Of a DNA stretch of 64,000 nucleotides, positions 33,790 through 42,462 are shown in pieces. Position 1 is the stretch's first letter; the number at the start of each line of letters is the position of its first letter. Source of the stretch: Actinomadura terrae (GTDB lineage Bacteria > Actinomycetota > Actinomycetes > Streptosporangiales > Streptosporangiaceae). A program made the position numbers and the translations under genes. The stretch lies in NCBI RefSeq assembly GCF_022751215.1, contig NZ_JAICDG010000006.1:1-64000 (forward strand), written 5' to 3'. The notes beneath the pieces are model-generated. The model made no database searches, was not told the origin of the DNA, and saw nothing but the letters and a program-made list of their open reading frames with translations.

Positions 33790-35964
33790 ATGAGAACCGC
33801 CCTCCGAACGTGCCCGATCTGCGACGCCGTCTGCGGCCTGAGCCTGACCCTGGACGACAACGGACGCGTGCTGTCGGTCAAGGGGGACGCCGACGATCCC
33901 TTCTCCGGCGGCTACGTGTGCCCCAAGGGCGCCAGCCTCGGGCGGCTGGACGAGGACCCCGACCGGTTGAGCACGCCCATGATCCGTGAAGGGGAGCGGT
34001 GGCGCGAGGCGAGCTGGGACGAGGCGTTCCAGGCCGTCGAACGTGGTCTGACGAGTGTCATCGAGGCCCACGGCCGGGAGGCGGTCGCCGCCTACTTCGG
34101 CAACCCCACGTTCCACACCATGGGCGGGATCTTCTATCGCGGCCCGCTGGCCGAGGCGCTCGGCACCACCAACCTCTACAGCGCCAGCACGATCGACCAG
34201 ATCCCCAAGCACGTCGCGGTCGGCCTGATGTTCGGCAACTCGCTGGCGATCTCGGTGCCCGACCTGGACCGCACCGACTTCCTGCTGGTGATCGGCGCGA
34301 ACCCGGCCGAGTCGCACGGGTCGCTGTGCGCGGCGCCCGACTTCCCGGGGCGCCTCCGCGCTCTGCGCAAGCGCGGGGGCAGGCTGGTGGTCGTCGATCC
34401 GCGGCGCACGCGCACCGCCGGGCTCGCCGACGAGCACCTGTTCGTCCGGCCGGGCACCGACGCGAGCCTGCTGTTCGGCATCGTCCACACGCTCCTGGCC
34501 GAGGACCTGACCAAGGTCAGGGTTCCGGTGTCGGGCCTGGAGGAGCTGCGGGAGCTGGCGGCGCCGTTCGCCCCGGAGGCGGTGGCGCCGCTCTGCGGGG
34601 TGCCCGCCGAGACGATCGTCCGGCTGGCCCGGGACCTGGCCGCCGCCGAGACCGCCGCCGTCTACACCAGGGTCGGCACCTGCACCGCGGACTTCGGCAC
34701 CGTGACCCAGTGGCTGGTCGACGTCATCAACGTGCTGACCGGCAACCTCGACCGGCCCGGCGGCGTGATGTTCACCAGGCCCGCCACCATGGAGGTCCCC
34801 TGGGGACCCAAGCCCTTCACCTCGGGACGCTGGCGCAGCCGTGTGCGCGGGCTGCCGGAGGTGCTCGGCGAGCTGCCGGTCGGCACGCTCGCCGACGAGA
34901 TCGAGACGCCCGGCGAGGGGCAGGTCAGGGCGCTGGTGACGGTCGCCGGGAACCTGGTCCTGTCGGCGCCGAACGGGCCGCGGCTGGGCCGGGCGATGCG
35001 CGACCTGGAGTTCATGGTGTGCGTGGACCCGTACCTCAACGAGACGACCAGGATGGCCGACGTCATCCTGCCTCCCCCGCGCATGCTCCAGATGCCGCAC
35101 TACGACCTGCTCCTGCTCATGGTCACGGTGCGCAACTACACGCGGTTCTCCCCGCCGATCCTGCCGCTGGAGCCGGGCCAGCTCTCCGAGGCCGAGATCA
35201 TGGCCAAGCTGATCCTCATCGCCTCGGGCAAGGGCGCGCAGGCCGATCCCCGCGAGCTCGACGAACTGATCCTCGGGCAGCTGCTGGGCGCGGGCGTCCA
35301 GATCCCCGGGTCGCCGTTCGAAGGCCAGGACGTCGCCACGGCGCGCGGCGCGCTGGAGGGCGACAGCGGGCCGGAGCTGATGCTGGACGCGCTGCTCAGG
35401 CTCGGCCCGTACGGCCTCACGCTTGCCGACCTGCGCGCCAACCCGCACGGCATCGACCTCGGCGCCCTGGAGCCGCGGCTGCCGGAGATCGTCTGCACCG
35501 ACGACGGCCGGGTCCGGCTCGCGCCCGCCGAGCTCGCGGACGAGGTCGGACGGCTCCGGCGCAAGCTGTCGGAGACACCGGCCGCCACCCTGCTCATCGG
35601 ACGGCGGCAGCTGCGCTCCAACAACAGCTGGTTGCACAACGTCCCGTCCCTGGTGGGCGGCAGCAACCAGTGCACGCTGCACGTCAACCCGGCCGACGTC
35701 GCCCGGCTCGACCTGCGCGACACGGTCCTGGTCCGTTCGGCGGTCGGCGAGGTCGTGGTGCCGGTCGAGCCCACCGAGGCGATCATGCCGGGGGTCGTGA
35801 GCCTGCCGCACGGCTGGGGCCACGCCGGGTCGGCGCAGCGGGTCGCCGCCCAGCACGCCGGCGCCAACGCGAACGCGCTGACCGACAACGCCGTGCTCGA
35901 CGCCATGTCCGGCAACGCGGTCTTCAACGGCATCCCGGTCACGCTCGTGCCGGTCGAGGAGTAA
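33790..35964 (+). CDS. Molybdopterin oxidoreductase
   Basis: A 724-residue DMSO-reductase-superfamily enzyme. The N-terminal [4Fe-4S] motif reads CPICDAVCGL with a distal CPKG (residues 8-45). Mo-bis-MGD binding blocks follow: LLVIGANPAESHG, RLVVVDPRRTRTAGLADEHL, and the C-terminal dinucleotide-binding domain from about 600 (LRSNNSWLHNVPSLVGGSNQ, MPGVVSLPHGWGH). No Tat signal is visible, so it probably works in the cytosol as a formate-dehydrogenase-like or assimilatory reductase-like enzyme. There are no partner subunits next to it. ATG 33790 is preceded by GGGAG. Confidence 0.92.
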   Translation: MRTALRTCPICDAVCGLSLTLDDNGRVLSVKGDADDPFSGGYVCPKGASLGRLDEDPDRLSTPMIREGERWREASWDEAFQAVERGLTSVIEAHGREAVAAYFGNPTFHTMGGIFYRGPLAEALGTTNLYSASTIDQIPKHVAVGLMFGNSLAISVPDLDRTDFLLVIGANPAESHGSLCAAPDFPGRLRALRKRGGRLVVVDPRRTRTAGLADEHLFVRPGTDASLLFGIVHTLLAEDLTKVRVPVSGLEELRELAAPFAPEAVAPLCGVPAETIVRLARDLAAAETAAVYTRVGTCTADFGTVTQWLVDVINVLTGNLDRPGGVMFTRPATMEVPWGPKPFTSGRWRSRVRGLPEVLGELPVGTLADEIETPGEGQVRALVTVAGNLVLSAPNGPRLGRAMRDLEFMVCVDPYLNETTRMADVILPPPRMLQMPHYDLLLLMVTVRNYTRFSPPILPLEPGQLSEAEIMAKLILIASGKGAQADPRELDELILGQLLGAGVQIPGSPFEGQDVATARGALEGDSGPELMLDALLRLGPYGLTLADLRANPHGIDLGALEPRLPEIVCTDDGRVRLAPAELADEVGRLRRKLSETPAATLLIGRRQLRSNNSWLHNVPSLVGGSNQCTLHVNPADVARLDLRDTVLVRSAVGEVVVPVEPTEAIMPGVVSLPHGWGHAGSAQRVAAQHAGANANALTDNAVLDAMSGNAVFNGIPVTLVPVEE

Positions 35965-36040
35965 TCCGCACCCTCGACCCGGATCCGCGCTGCGGACGAT
36001 CGTGGTCCGAGCGCCGGATCCGGTCTTTCACGGTCGGCAG

Positions 36041-36063
36041 TAAGTGCCTGTGCTCAAAGCCCG
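36041..36063 (+). repeat. 23-bp direct repeat, copy 1
   Basis: TAAGTGCCTGTGCTCAAAGC plus CCG, matching 39471-39493 at 21 of 23 positions in the same orientation. It may be the relic of an insertion-sequence end. Confidence 0.65.
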
Positions 36064-36265
36064 ACGACCCGGTGACGCCCCGGTGGTAGAAGCCCAAAGG
36101 CCGGGAATAGGTGGTCCTGTCGGGCCGTCCTGGCGGCGAACGCCGATGAGCCGGCCGTGGAGTGGGTGCGGGTCACGCGGGACTGCACCAGCGTGGTCGG
36201 GCTGGAAAGATTGTTGCAGGGGTGACATGCTGGCACATACCACGCCCTATCACGTGGAGGGCGCC

Positions 36266-36643
36266 ATGGATGACGACACTGTCGACTACGGCTGCTTAGG
36301 TTTCCTCTATCTCATCAATGTGGTCTTGGTAGGACTGTCGGGTGGCTGGTTCCCGGCACTGTTGTTTCTCTTGATGCCCCTAGTGGTTGGCGGGTTGATC
36401 TGGGCGGCGCGCACCTTCCCGAATTTGGGCCTTTTGGTCGCCAACATCCTCTACCTCCTTGTGGCCCTCGTGGCAGGGCTCAAGAAGGAGTGGGCCGTTA
36501 CGCTCGTGTTCCTCGGCAGCCTGGTGATCAACTTGCCGGCCTGGGGAATGCCCTGCCGGGAAGGCCGGAAGGCAGCTGATCGTGCCTCTACCGTGACTGC
36601 CTCCATAGCTGTGAACCGAAGAAGATCAGCATCGCGGCCGTGA
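36266..36643 (+). CDS. Small membrane protein
   Basis: A 125-residue protein from ATG 36266 with GTGGAGG upstream. A short acidic N-terminus (MDDDTVDYGC) is followed by three or four hydrophobic helices (LINVVLVGLSGGWFPALLFL; NLGLLVANILYLLVALVAGL; WAVTLVFLGSLVINLPAWG) and a basic Ser/Arg-rich tail. No family is recognised. Local GC is lower than for its neighbours. It lies 40 bp before the short peptide gene and could share its transcript. Confidence 0.65.
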   Translation: MDDDTVDYGCLGFLYLINVVLVGLSGGWFPALLFLLMPLVVGGLIWAARTFPNLGLLVANILYLLVALVAGLKKEWAVTLVFLGSLVINLPAWGMPCREGRKAADRASTVTASIAVNRRRSASRP

Positions 36644-36682
36644 CATCAGGCCGCACGGATGGGTGAGAGGGGATCGGGGGCG

Positions 36683-36781
36683 ATGGGCAAACACGGAGCG
36701 CCGCCAGACAAACCGCAGCCGATCAAGCTGCCCAAGCCGACACAGGACGGAGACCGTCCGATCAAGAAGGGCGGCAAGTGA
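36683..36781 (+). CDS. 32-residue peptide overlapping a TgmC/PIMT-like methyltransferase gene
   Basis: ATG 36683 behind a G-rich ribosome site encodes a very polar 32-residue peptide, starting MGKHGAPPDKPQPIKLPKP and ending KKGGK. It is rich in Lys and Pro and contains three Asp. Its TGA overlaps the GTG of the methyltransferase (GTGA), so translation is coupled. Protein-isoaspartate-type methyltransferases of this kind are partners in graspetide RiPP systems (TgmC), but no ATP-grasp ligase is in view. It may be a substrate peptide, a leader for translational coupling, or a conserved small protein. Confidence 0.55.
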   Translation: MGKHGAPPDKPQPIKLPKPTQDGDRPIKKGGK

Positions 36782-37917
36782 AGCCGATCCCCGACCACAT
36801 CCAGGGGTTGGCCGATCAACTGGCCGCCTCAGGGCATCTGAGCGATCCGGCCTGGCACCAGGCGCTCCATGCCGTGCCCCGGCACCTGTTCGCCCCTTCG
36901 CTGGCGTGGGTCGACGGCGGGAACGGCCCCGACCGGCTCGTTGACCGCGCCGCTGATGAGGAGGCGTGGCTGGAGGCGGTCTACTCCAACAACTCGATCG
37001 CCACCCAGTTCGACGACGGCGCCACCCCCTTGGAGGCGGGCGGGGAGAACTACACCTCCTCGCTGTCGGCCCCCGGGGTCGTGATCGCCTTCCTCCAACT
37101 CCTCGGCCTCAGCGATCACCATCGGGTCCTGGAGATCGGCACCGGCACCGGCTGGACCGCCGGGCTGCTCGCGCACCGGGCCGGTGACCACAACGTCGTC
37201 AGCGTCGAGATCGACGGCGCGCTGTCCGCCAGCGCGGGCGAGCACCTGAAAGCGGCCGGGCTCAGCCCCCGCCTGATCGTCGCCGACGGCGCGGACGGCT
37301 GGCCGGCGGGGGCGCCCTACGATCGCGTGCACGTCACCTGCGGGGTGCGGGAGGTGCCCTATGCGTGGGTGGAGCAGACCCGCCCCGGCGGCCGGGTGGT
37401 GTTCCCCTGGGTGCCCGGCTTCGGTTACGGGCATAAGGCCCGGCTGAGGGTCACCTCCGACGGCCGGGCCATCGGCGGGTTCTGCGGCGACGCCGGCTAC
37501 ATGATGCTGCGCTCCCAGCGGTTCGAGCACTACGCCCCCACCGTCGAGAAGGAGGGCGAGCAGAGCACGACCAGGCTGGACCCGCGCACCGCCACCGGCG
37601 ACTCCTACGGCTGCGACGTGGCCGTGGCTGCTCTGGTCCCCGGTCTGGCCGCAGTCGAGGAAGAGACCGGCCAGGGCGGTGTCCGGCTGCACCTACGGGA
37701 CCCCGAGGGCTCCTGGGCCTTGGCCGACTACGAACCGGGCCGCGAGGACTACGCGGTCGCCCAGGCCGGGCCGCGACGGTTGTGGAGCGAGGTGGAGACC
37801 GCCTACCTGCGGTGGGTCTCCTGGGGATGCCCCGGCCGCGACCGCTTCGGCATCACCGTCACCGGCGAGGGCCAAAGGATCTGGCTGGACTCCCCCGGCA
37901 ACCCGATCGCCCCCTGA
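36778..37917 (+). CDS. PIMT/TgmC-like O-methyltransferase
   Basis: A 379-residue SAM methyltransferase of the protein L-isoaspartate methyltransferase family, extended at the C-terminus as in ATP-grasp-system methyltransferases. After an N-terminal cap (VPRHLFAPSLAWVDGG), the family's substrate loop reads YSNNSIATQFDD followed by NYTSSLSAPGVVIAFLQLLG. SAM motif I is VLEIGTGTGWTAGLLAHRAG (residues 118-137), then VVSVEIDGALSASAGEHL and the motif IV-like APYDRVHVTCGVREVPYAW. It should methylate a side-chain carboxyl (isoaspartate or Asp) of a protein or peptide. Start is GTG, overlapping the peptide's stop. Confidence 0.88.
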   Translation: MKPIPDHIQGLADQLAASGHLSDPAWHQALHAVPRHLFAPSLAWVDGGNGPDRLVDRAADEEAWLEAVYSNNSIATQFDDGATPLEAGGENYTSSLSAPGVVIAFLQLLGLSDHHRVLEIGTGTGWTAGLLAHRAGDHNVVSVEIDGALSASAGEHLKAAGLSPRLIVADGADGWPAGAPYDRVHVTCGVREVPYAWVEQTRPGGRVVFPWVPGFGYGHKARLRVTSDGRAIGGFCGDAGYMMLRSQRFEHYAPTVEKEGEQSTTRLDPRTATGDSYGCDVAVAALVPGLAAVEEETGQGGVRLHLRDPEGSWALADYEPGREDYAVAQAGPRRLWSEVETAYLRWVSWGCPGRDRFGITVTGEGQRIWLDSPGNPIAP

Positions 37918-38157
37918 ACCGGGGACGCCGATCACGAACACGGTTGCCAATGCGACCAAGTCCAATGTCCCCACCACCGTTCCCTCCAGTCCGGGGCCGC
38001 GATCGATCAACCAGCCGGACATGCCCAGGAACACGCCCTAGTCCAGCTCCTCCTCACTTACGAGGACGAGACTGGAGCTCGTACGTTCATCATCCGCTCC
38101 CGCTCGGACGAAGACCACTCCTGGACCGAGAACGCCGGTTACACGGATGCTTGGGAG

Positions 38158-39183
38158 ATGGAGATGACGTCAGCGGATCGTGCGGCAAACGACCTCCTCG
38201 CGGCGGTCAGGCACGGAGCCTCGACCGGCGATCTGGCGGAAGCAGTGTCCCGGGCACTCGCCCCTGTCGTGCCCCACGACGCGGTATACCTGGTCGGCAC
38301 GTGCCCGACGGCGGGTTTCGGACCGGAGTCGTTCAGCTTCTGGCACGGCGCGGAGGTGACCTTCGGCCACGATCTGCTGCACGACTACAACAGCGGCGTC
38401 CATCCCCTTCAACCCGAGGAACTCCTACGACGCGTCCTCCCAGCGGGCGTGACCACTGCCGAGGGCGCGGCCCGTGACCTCTTCCGCACCCATGGCGTCG
38501 GATGTGAGATGCGCCTTCTGCTCCGCGATGCCCGAGGCGTGTGGGGGACGCTCGGGCTGCTGCGCGCCCAGGACGGCAAGGCGTTCGACGACGCCGATGT
38601 CGAACACGCGCACCGCCTCACCCCGACGCTGATCAGGTTCCTGCACGACTACGTCGTCCGGGGCCCGCTCGTGCCGACCCAACCCGCTCCGCCGCCCGGC
38701 GTGGTTATCCTCGGCCCCGACCATGCGATTCGCTCGGCCTCCCCCCAGGCGCGCGGCATGCTGGACTGGCTGCGCGGCGGCCACTCCTCCCCGGAATGGG
38801 TCTTCCTCGCCTTCCTTTCCGGGCTGTCCATGCGCCTGCGCAGGCAACCGCCGGGCACCTCCCTGACCATGCTGGGACCGGCCGCCAACTTCGGCCGCTG
38901 GATGATGTGCCAGGCCCAGTTCCTGGACGGCAGCGCCGGAGAGGTCGCGGCGATCATCCAGCCCGCGTCCGCTCCGCAACTCCTGCCGCAGTTCGGCGAC
39001 TGGTACGGGCTCACTGCCCGGGAACGCCAGATCGCCGCCGCCCTCTGCGGCGGCGGCACCCTCAAGCAACTCGCCCGCCGCCTCGACCTGTCGGTCCACA
39101 CGGTCAACGACCACCTCAAGTCCGTCTACCGCAAGACCGGCGTCACAGGCCGCGACGAACTCGCCGCCGCCCTGATCACCTGA
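38158..39183 (+). CDS. LuxR-family transcriptional regulator
   Basis: A 341-residue regulator with a C-terminal LuxR/GerE helix-turn-helix (YGLTARERQIAAALCGGG, LKQLARRLDLSVHTVNDHLK, SVYRKTGVTGRDELAAALI). The N-terminal 270 residues look like a sensory domain, perhaps GAF-like. No phosphoreceiver signature is seen. Starts at ATG 38158. In-frame coding-like sequence reaches back to 38041 (QLLLTYEDETGARTFIIRS) without a start codon, so the N-terminus may be truncated or the upstream part a relic. Targets unknown. Confidence 0.85.
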   Translation: MEMTSADRAANDLLAAVRHGASTGDLAEAVSRALAPVVPHDAVYLVGTCPTAGFGPESFSFWHGAEVTFGHDLLHDYNSGVHPLQPEELLRRVLPAGVTTAEGAARDLFRTHGVGCEMRLLLRDARGVWGTLGLLRAQDGKAFDDADVEHAHRLTPTLIRFLHDYVVRGPLVPTQPAPPPGVVILGPDHAIRSASPQARGMLDWLRGGHSSPEWVFLAFLSGLSMRLRRQPPGTSLTMLGPAANFGRWMMCQAQFLDGSAGEVAAIIQPASAPQLLPQFGDWYGLTARERQIAAALCGGGTLKQLARRLDLSVHTVNDHLKSVYRKTGVTGRDELAAALIT

Positions 39184-39516
39184 CGCCTCGGGCACCCGTC
39201 CCAGCCGGTCGACCCCCAGCTCAGGGGATAGGCCGCCGCACCTAGATCCGGAACGCTCGGGACATCAGCACCAACAGGAAGGCGATCATGCGCACGACTG
39301 GACTTCTCCACCCCCTCGCCGCGTTGCTGGCCGGCACCCCCGGACACGCGGCAATGCCGACGCGTCGGCGAGCTTCTTGGCCAGCGGCTCGCCCAGACCG
39401 ATAGGTGGTGGGACAAGGCGGATGAGCGTTGGGCGCAGATCTGTGGACTTGATCAGGTTTTATCGCGCTCTAAGAGCCTGTGTTCAAAGCCCGCCCGGTC
39501 TGATGCGGGCCGGGTT
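39184..39516. other. Non-coding stretch containing direct repeat copy 2
   Basis: About 330 bp with no credible gene. The only structure seen is the second copy of the 23-bp repeat at 39471-39493. Confidence 0.5.
39471..39493 (+). repeat. 23-bp direct repeat, copy 2
   Basis: TAAGAGCCTGTGTTCAAAGC plus CCG, the partner of 36041-36063, 3.4 kb away. Confidence 0.65.
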
Positions 39517-39912
39517 GTGGTGGTGGGGTGGTGTTGGGGGAAGCCTGTTGGCGTGGGCCGGGTCGGGAAGCGCGTGGTGTGCGGTGCGCGGTTGCCGGTG
39601 GGGTCGTCGCCGCGGCGCATGTACTGTTCGGCGGCGTGCGGGATGCGGGCGTATCGGGCGCGCAAGCGGGCTGTGGAGCGAGAGAGGTTGACCGCGACGG
39701 TGATTTCGCTGGAGGCGGCGCAGTGGTTGCGGGGCCCGGCCGGGTGGCGGGCGCGGTTGATCGCGTGGCGGCACTGCCCGGTGTGCGGAGTGCTGGTGTG
39801 GGCGGGGGTGCGGCGGCGGGCGGATGCGGTCTATTGCTCGCCGAAGTGCCGGCTGCGGGCGTGGCGGGCGCGCCGGACGTCGTTGCCGGAGGCAGGCGAT
39901 CTCAACGGATAG
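39517..39912 (+). CDS. Small double zinc-ribbon protein
   Basis: About 130 residues, Arg-rich. One unit reads YCSAACGMRAYRARKR and a second is HCPVCGVLVWAGV followed by YCSPKCRLRAWRARR. Each is the CxxC...YCSxxCRxRAxRxR pattern of small actinomycete proteins also seen at 42463-42825. They probably bind zinc and nucleic acid; the function is unknown. The first unit lacks a clear leading CxxC. The start is uncertain, since several GTG codons precede it. The stop codon lies inside the 16-bp palindrome at 39905-39959. Confidence 0.6.
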   Translation: MVVGWCWGKPVGVGRVGKRVVCGARLPVGSSPRRMYCSAACGMRAYRARKRAVERERLTATVISLEAAQWLRGPAGWRARLIAWRHCPVCGVLVWAGVRRRADAVYCSPKCRLRAWRARRTSLPEAGDLNG

Positions 39913-39959
39913 CCGTTTCCGATGCCCCGGAATGTCGGGTTGTGGAAACGGCTATCCGT
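39905..39959. terminator. Perfect 16-bp inverted repeat between convergent genes
   Basis: ACGGATAGCCGTTTCC (39905-39920) and its exact reverse complement (39944-39959) with a 23-nt loop, between the convergent zinc-ribbon gene and the transposase. It could be a bidirectional terminator without a T-run, or an insertion-sequence end abutting a copy of itself. Confidence 0.5.
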
Positions 39960-39970
39960 GAGGGCGCCGG

Positions 39971-40816
39971 TCAGGCGGCCAGGGCGCGGGGCGGCGTGGC
40001 GGCCCGCGCGGGCCGCTTGCGGGTGAGGCGGCGGGTCATCAACGTGATCGCGGCCCAGGTGATCATTGCTTCGGAGTGCGCGGCGGTGCGTTCGTAGTCG
40101 CGGCAGTTGCGGCGGGCGCGCATGATCCAGGACAGGGTGCGCTCGACGATCCAGCGGCGCGGCAGGACCACGAACTGGTGCTGGTTGCGGGGCCGGGGGA
40201 CGACGTTGATGGTCAGGCGCAGGCGTTGGGCGGCCCAGCCGATCAGGGTGCCGCCGTAGGCGGAGTCGGCCCAGACCTGGGTGAGTTGGGGGTTGCTGAG
40301 GCGGACGCGGGTGAGCACGTCCCGGGCGACGTGCTTGTCGTGCAGGTCGGCGGGGGTGACCAGCACCAGGATCGGCAGGCCGCGGGTGTCGACCACCACG
40401 TGCCGTTTGCGGCCGTTGATCTTCTTGCCCGCGTCGTAGCCGCGGTCGACCTTGGCGACGGTTTCGGCGGCCTTGACGCTCTGGGAGTCGATGGCGGCGG
40501 TGACCGGGCGCGGGCAGCGCTGCGCGCGCAACCTCACCTGCTCGCGGAGTTGGTCGCGGATCTGGGTGATCACCCCGGCGCCGCTCCAGCGGGCGAAGAA
40601 CCCATAGACCGTCCGCCAGGGCGGGAAGTCGGCGGGCAGCGCGCGCCATTTGATCCCGTTGTCGACCAGGTAGCGGATGGCGTCCACGATCTCCCGGCGC
40701 GGGTGGGCCTCGGGGCGGCCGCCGCGGACGGTCTGGCAGGCCGGGACCGGCAGCAGCGGTTCGATCAGCGCCCACTCGGCGGCGCTGGTGTCGGAGGGAT
40801 AGCGGCGTCGGCGCAT
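39971..40816 (-). CDS. IS5-family transposase
   Basis: A 281-residue DDE transposase of the IS5 group in one frame: RRRRYPSDTSAAEWALIEPL at the N-terminus, first catalytic Asp in TAAIDSQSVKAAETV, second in QVWADSAYGGTLIG, and Glu in RWIVERTLSWIMRARRN, followed by CRDYERTAAHSEAMI. No break is seen, so it may be active. Start is ATG 40816; 10 more codons upstream are possible. The inverted-repeat ends were not identified with certainty, so only the gene is given. Confidence 0.9.
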   Translation of the reverse strand: MRRRRYPSDTSAAEWALIEPLLPVPACQTVRGGRPEAHPRREIVDAIRYLVDNGIKWRALPADFPPWRTVYGFFARWSGAGVITQIRDQLREQVRLRAQRCPRPVTAAIDSQSVKAAETVAKVDRGYDAGKKINGRKRHVVVDTRGLPILVLVTPADLHDKHVARDVLTRVRLSNPQLTQVWADSAYGGTLIGWAAQRLRLTINVVPRPRNQHQFVVLPRRWIVERTLSWIMRARRNCRDYERTAAHSEAMITWAAITLMTRRLTRKRPARAATPPRALAA

Positions 40817-40918
40817 GGCAGGGCAGCCCGAACTGTCGGGAAGCAATGGCGCGAGCAGGAAGAACTGGGGGCGCGGCGAGGGCTGGGCGCGGCCAGCCCC
40901 CGCGGGTTCAGGGTCGGC

Positions 40919-41414
40919 TCACCCGGTCGCCAGGATCTCCAGCGTGGCGCGGATACCGTCCAGCTGGGCCAGCACGATCTTGATGGCCTTGTCGTCGGGG
41001 CGGGCCCCGGTGTGCGGGCCGATGGTCGCGCTGATCAGCCGGGTGATCCGGGTGAGTTCGTGGTGGAACTGGCGCCGCTCGTAGGCGATCCAGTCGGCGG
41101 GGTCGTCGGGAAACCGATACCCCTGTTTCTGGGACCAGGTCAGCGGTGTGAGGTGCTCCAGGGCCGCCTTGTCCTTGATCCATTGCAGGCCCTTGCGGAC
41201 GTAGTACTCGCTCAGCCCGGTCGCGATCACCAGTTGCCTGGTGGTCAGGCCGGCGGGCCGGGCCTCCATCAGCGCGACCCGGGCTCCCCGCAGACGTTCG
41301 CCGGCAACCGCGGCCGCCGACCACCACCCCGTCCGCCACCACCGCGCCGATCGCCGTGTCCACTGCCGCCTGCACTGCCGTGTCCGCCTCTGGAACCAGG
41401 CATGGCCTGGTCAC
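40919..41414 (-). pseudogene. Helix-turn-helix-like protein with a G-run frameshift
   Basis: A GTG at 41414 overlaps the stop of the upstream gene (GTGA) and begins VTRPCLVPEADTAVQAAVDT, continuing to AVVADG. At a run of four G on the coding strand (41327-41330) the sensible frame switches to WWSAAAVAGERLRGARVALM, then EARPAGLTTRQLVIATGLSE and YYVRKGLQWIKDKAALEH, a likely helix-turn-helix, ending at 40919. The ATG-initiated remainder (41269-40919, 116 residues) could still be made. No family name can be given. Confidence 0.5.
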
Positions 41415-42328
41415 TTGTCGCGCAGGATGGCGGCCAGGGCCTCGTCCAGGGTGAGGTTGCCGGTCTCGGCGGCCCGCTCGATCCAGTCCGCCGCGGCCCG
41501 GACCTGGGTGAGGCGGTCCCGGAGGGCCTCGCGCTCGCGCTCGGCGAAGGGGTGGTCCTTCAGCATCGCCATGCACCGCTGGACGGCCGCGGTGAACGCC
41601 GCGCAGGCCGCGATCAGATCGACGAACTCCATCCGGCGGTTCAGCTCCCGCATCACCGGCGCGACCGGCTCGGCGTGCTTGTTGACCGCTTGGGCGGTGT
41701 GGTCGACCTGGGCCCGGTTCACCATGTCTTTTGCGACGTCGTCGGCCATTGCCTTGAACGCCACGTCCGGGCGGTGCAGCAGCTCGGTCGCGACCTGCGC
41801 GGCGACCTGCTCGTCGCGGGTGAACTCGCGCACCGCCCGCACCTTCTCGGGCACTGTGAACGGGGTGTCGACGCAGTTGCACCCGACCACGCGCTTGGCG
41901 GTGTCGCAGGTCCACCGGTGCCGCCCCACCAGCTCATCCAGCGGCGGATGCTTGATCTGCTCCCACCGCCCCTGCTCGTCGCCGATCGCGGCCAGGATCT
42001 CGTGGACCCGGTGGGAGACCTTCGGCTGCCGGTGCGCCCGCGGACACCACGCCGAGGTCCACCGGTAGTGCTTCACCGTCTCGGCGGCCAGGCCGATGTC
42101 GTCGGCGAACTGGCGCATCGATCGCTCGACGCCCCACCCGGCGGCGGTGGTCCCGCCGGTCCCGGCCGGGTTCATCGGCTCGATCTCCAGCGCCAGGTCC
42201 CCGAGCGCGAACTGCGCCCGGCCGACCGATTCCACCAGCTCGCGCGCCTGGGCCACCAACTGCTCATATCGCCCGGTGCTGACCTGCCCGACCTTGCCCA
42301 CCTCGGCGTGGTCTGCGGGGAAGTTCAT
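41411..42328 (-). CDS. DUF6192/RacO-like actinomycete protein
   Basis: A 305-residue soluble protein from ATG 42328 (GAGGAG 7 nt upstream). It opens with a ParB/KorB-like helix-turn-helix region: AQFALGDLALEIEPMN, then SMRQFADDIGLAAETVKHYR, WCPRAHRQPKVSHRVHEILA. It continues with a long helical region (KVRAVREFTRDEQVAAQVAT). This resembles proteins annotated DUF6192 or RacO in mobile or accessory regions of actinomycetes; the name is from memory and tentative. It is likely DNA-binding and is co-transcribed with the frameshifted gene that follows. Confidence 0.6.
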   Translation of the reverse strand: MNFPADHAEVGKVGQVSTGRYEQLVAQARELVESVGRAQFALGDLALEIEPMNPAGTGGTTAAGWGVERSMRQFADDIGLAAETVKHYRWTSAWCPRAHRQPKVSHRVHEILAAIGDEQGRWEQIKHPPLDELVGRHRWTCDTAKRVVGCNCVDTPFTVPEKVRAVREFTRDEQVAAQVATELLHRPDVAFKAMADDVAKDMVNRAQVDHTAQAVNKHAEPVAPVMRELNRRMEFVDLIAACAAFTAAVQRCMAMLKDHPFAEREREALRDRLTQVRAAADWIERAAETGNLTLDEALAAILRDK

Positions 42329-42462
42329 CCCCGTGCTCCTCTCACGTGAGGTTCCCGGCGCCTCCGGAAACGCTTGACCGTGAGTGTGTGCCTGATCTCG
42401 GCAAGTGATAACAGGCTGGATATAGGACCGTTTCTCCCAGGCCAGATCCAGCCAAACAGGGA

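Noticed and set aside
36683..37917. Complete graspetide cluster
   Set aside because: The methyltransferase and a short peptide are present, but no ATP-grasp ligase gene is nearby, and the peptide lacks clear core repeats.
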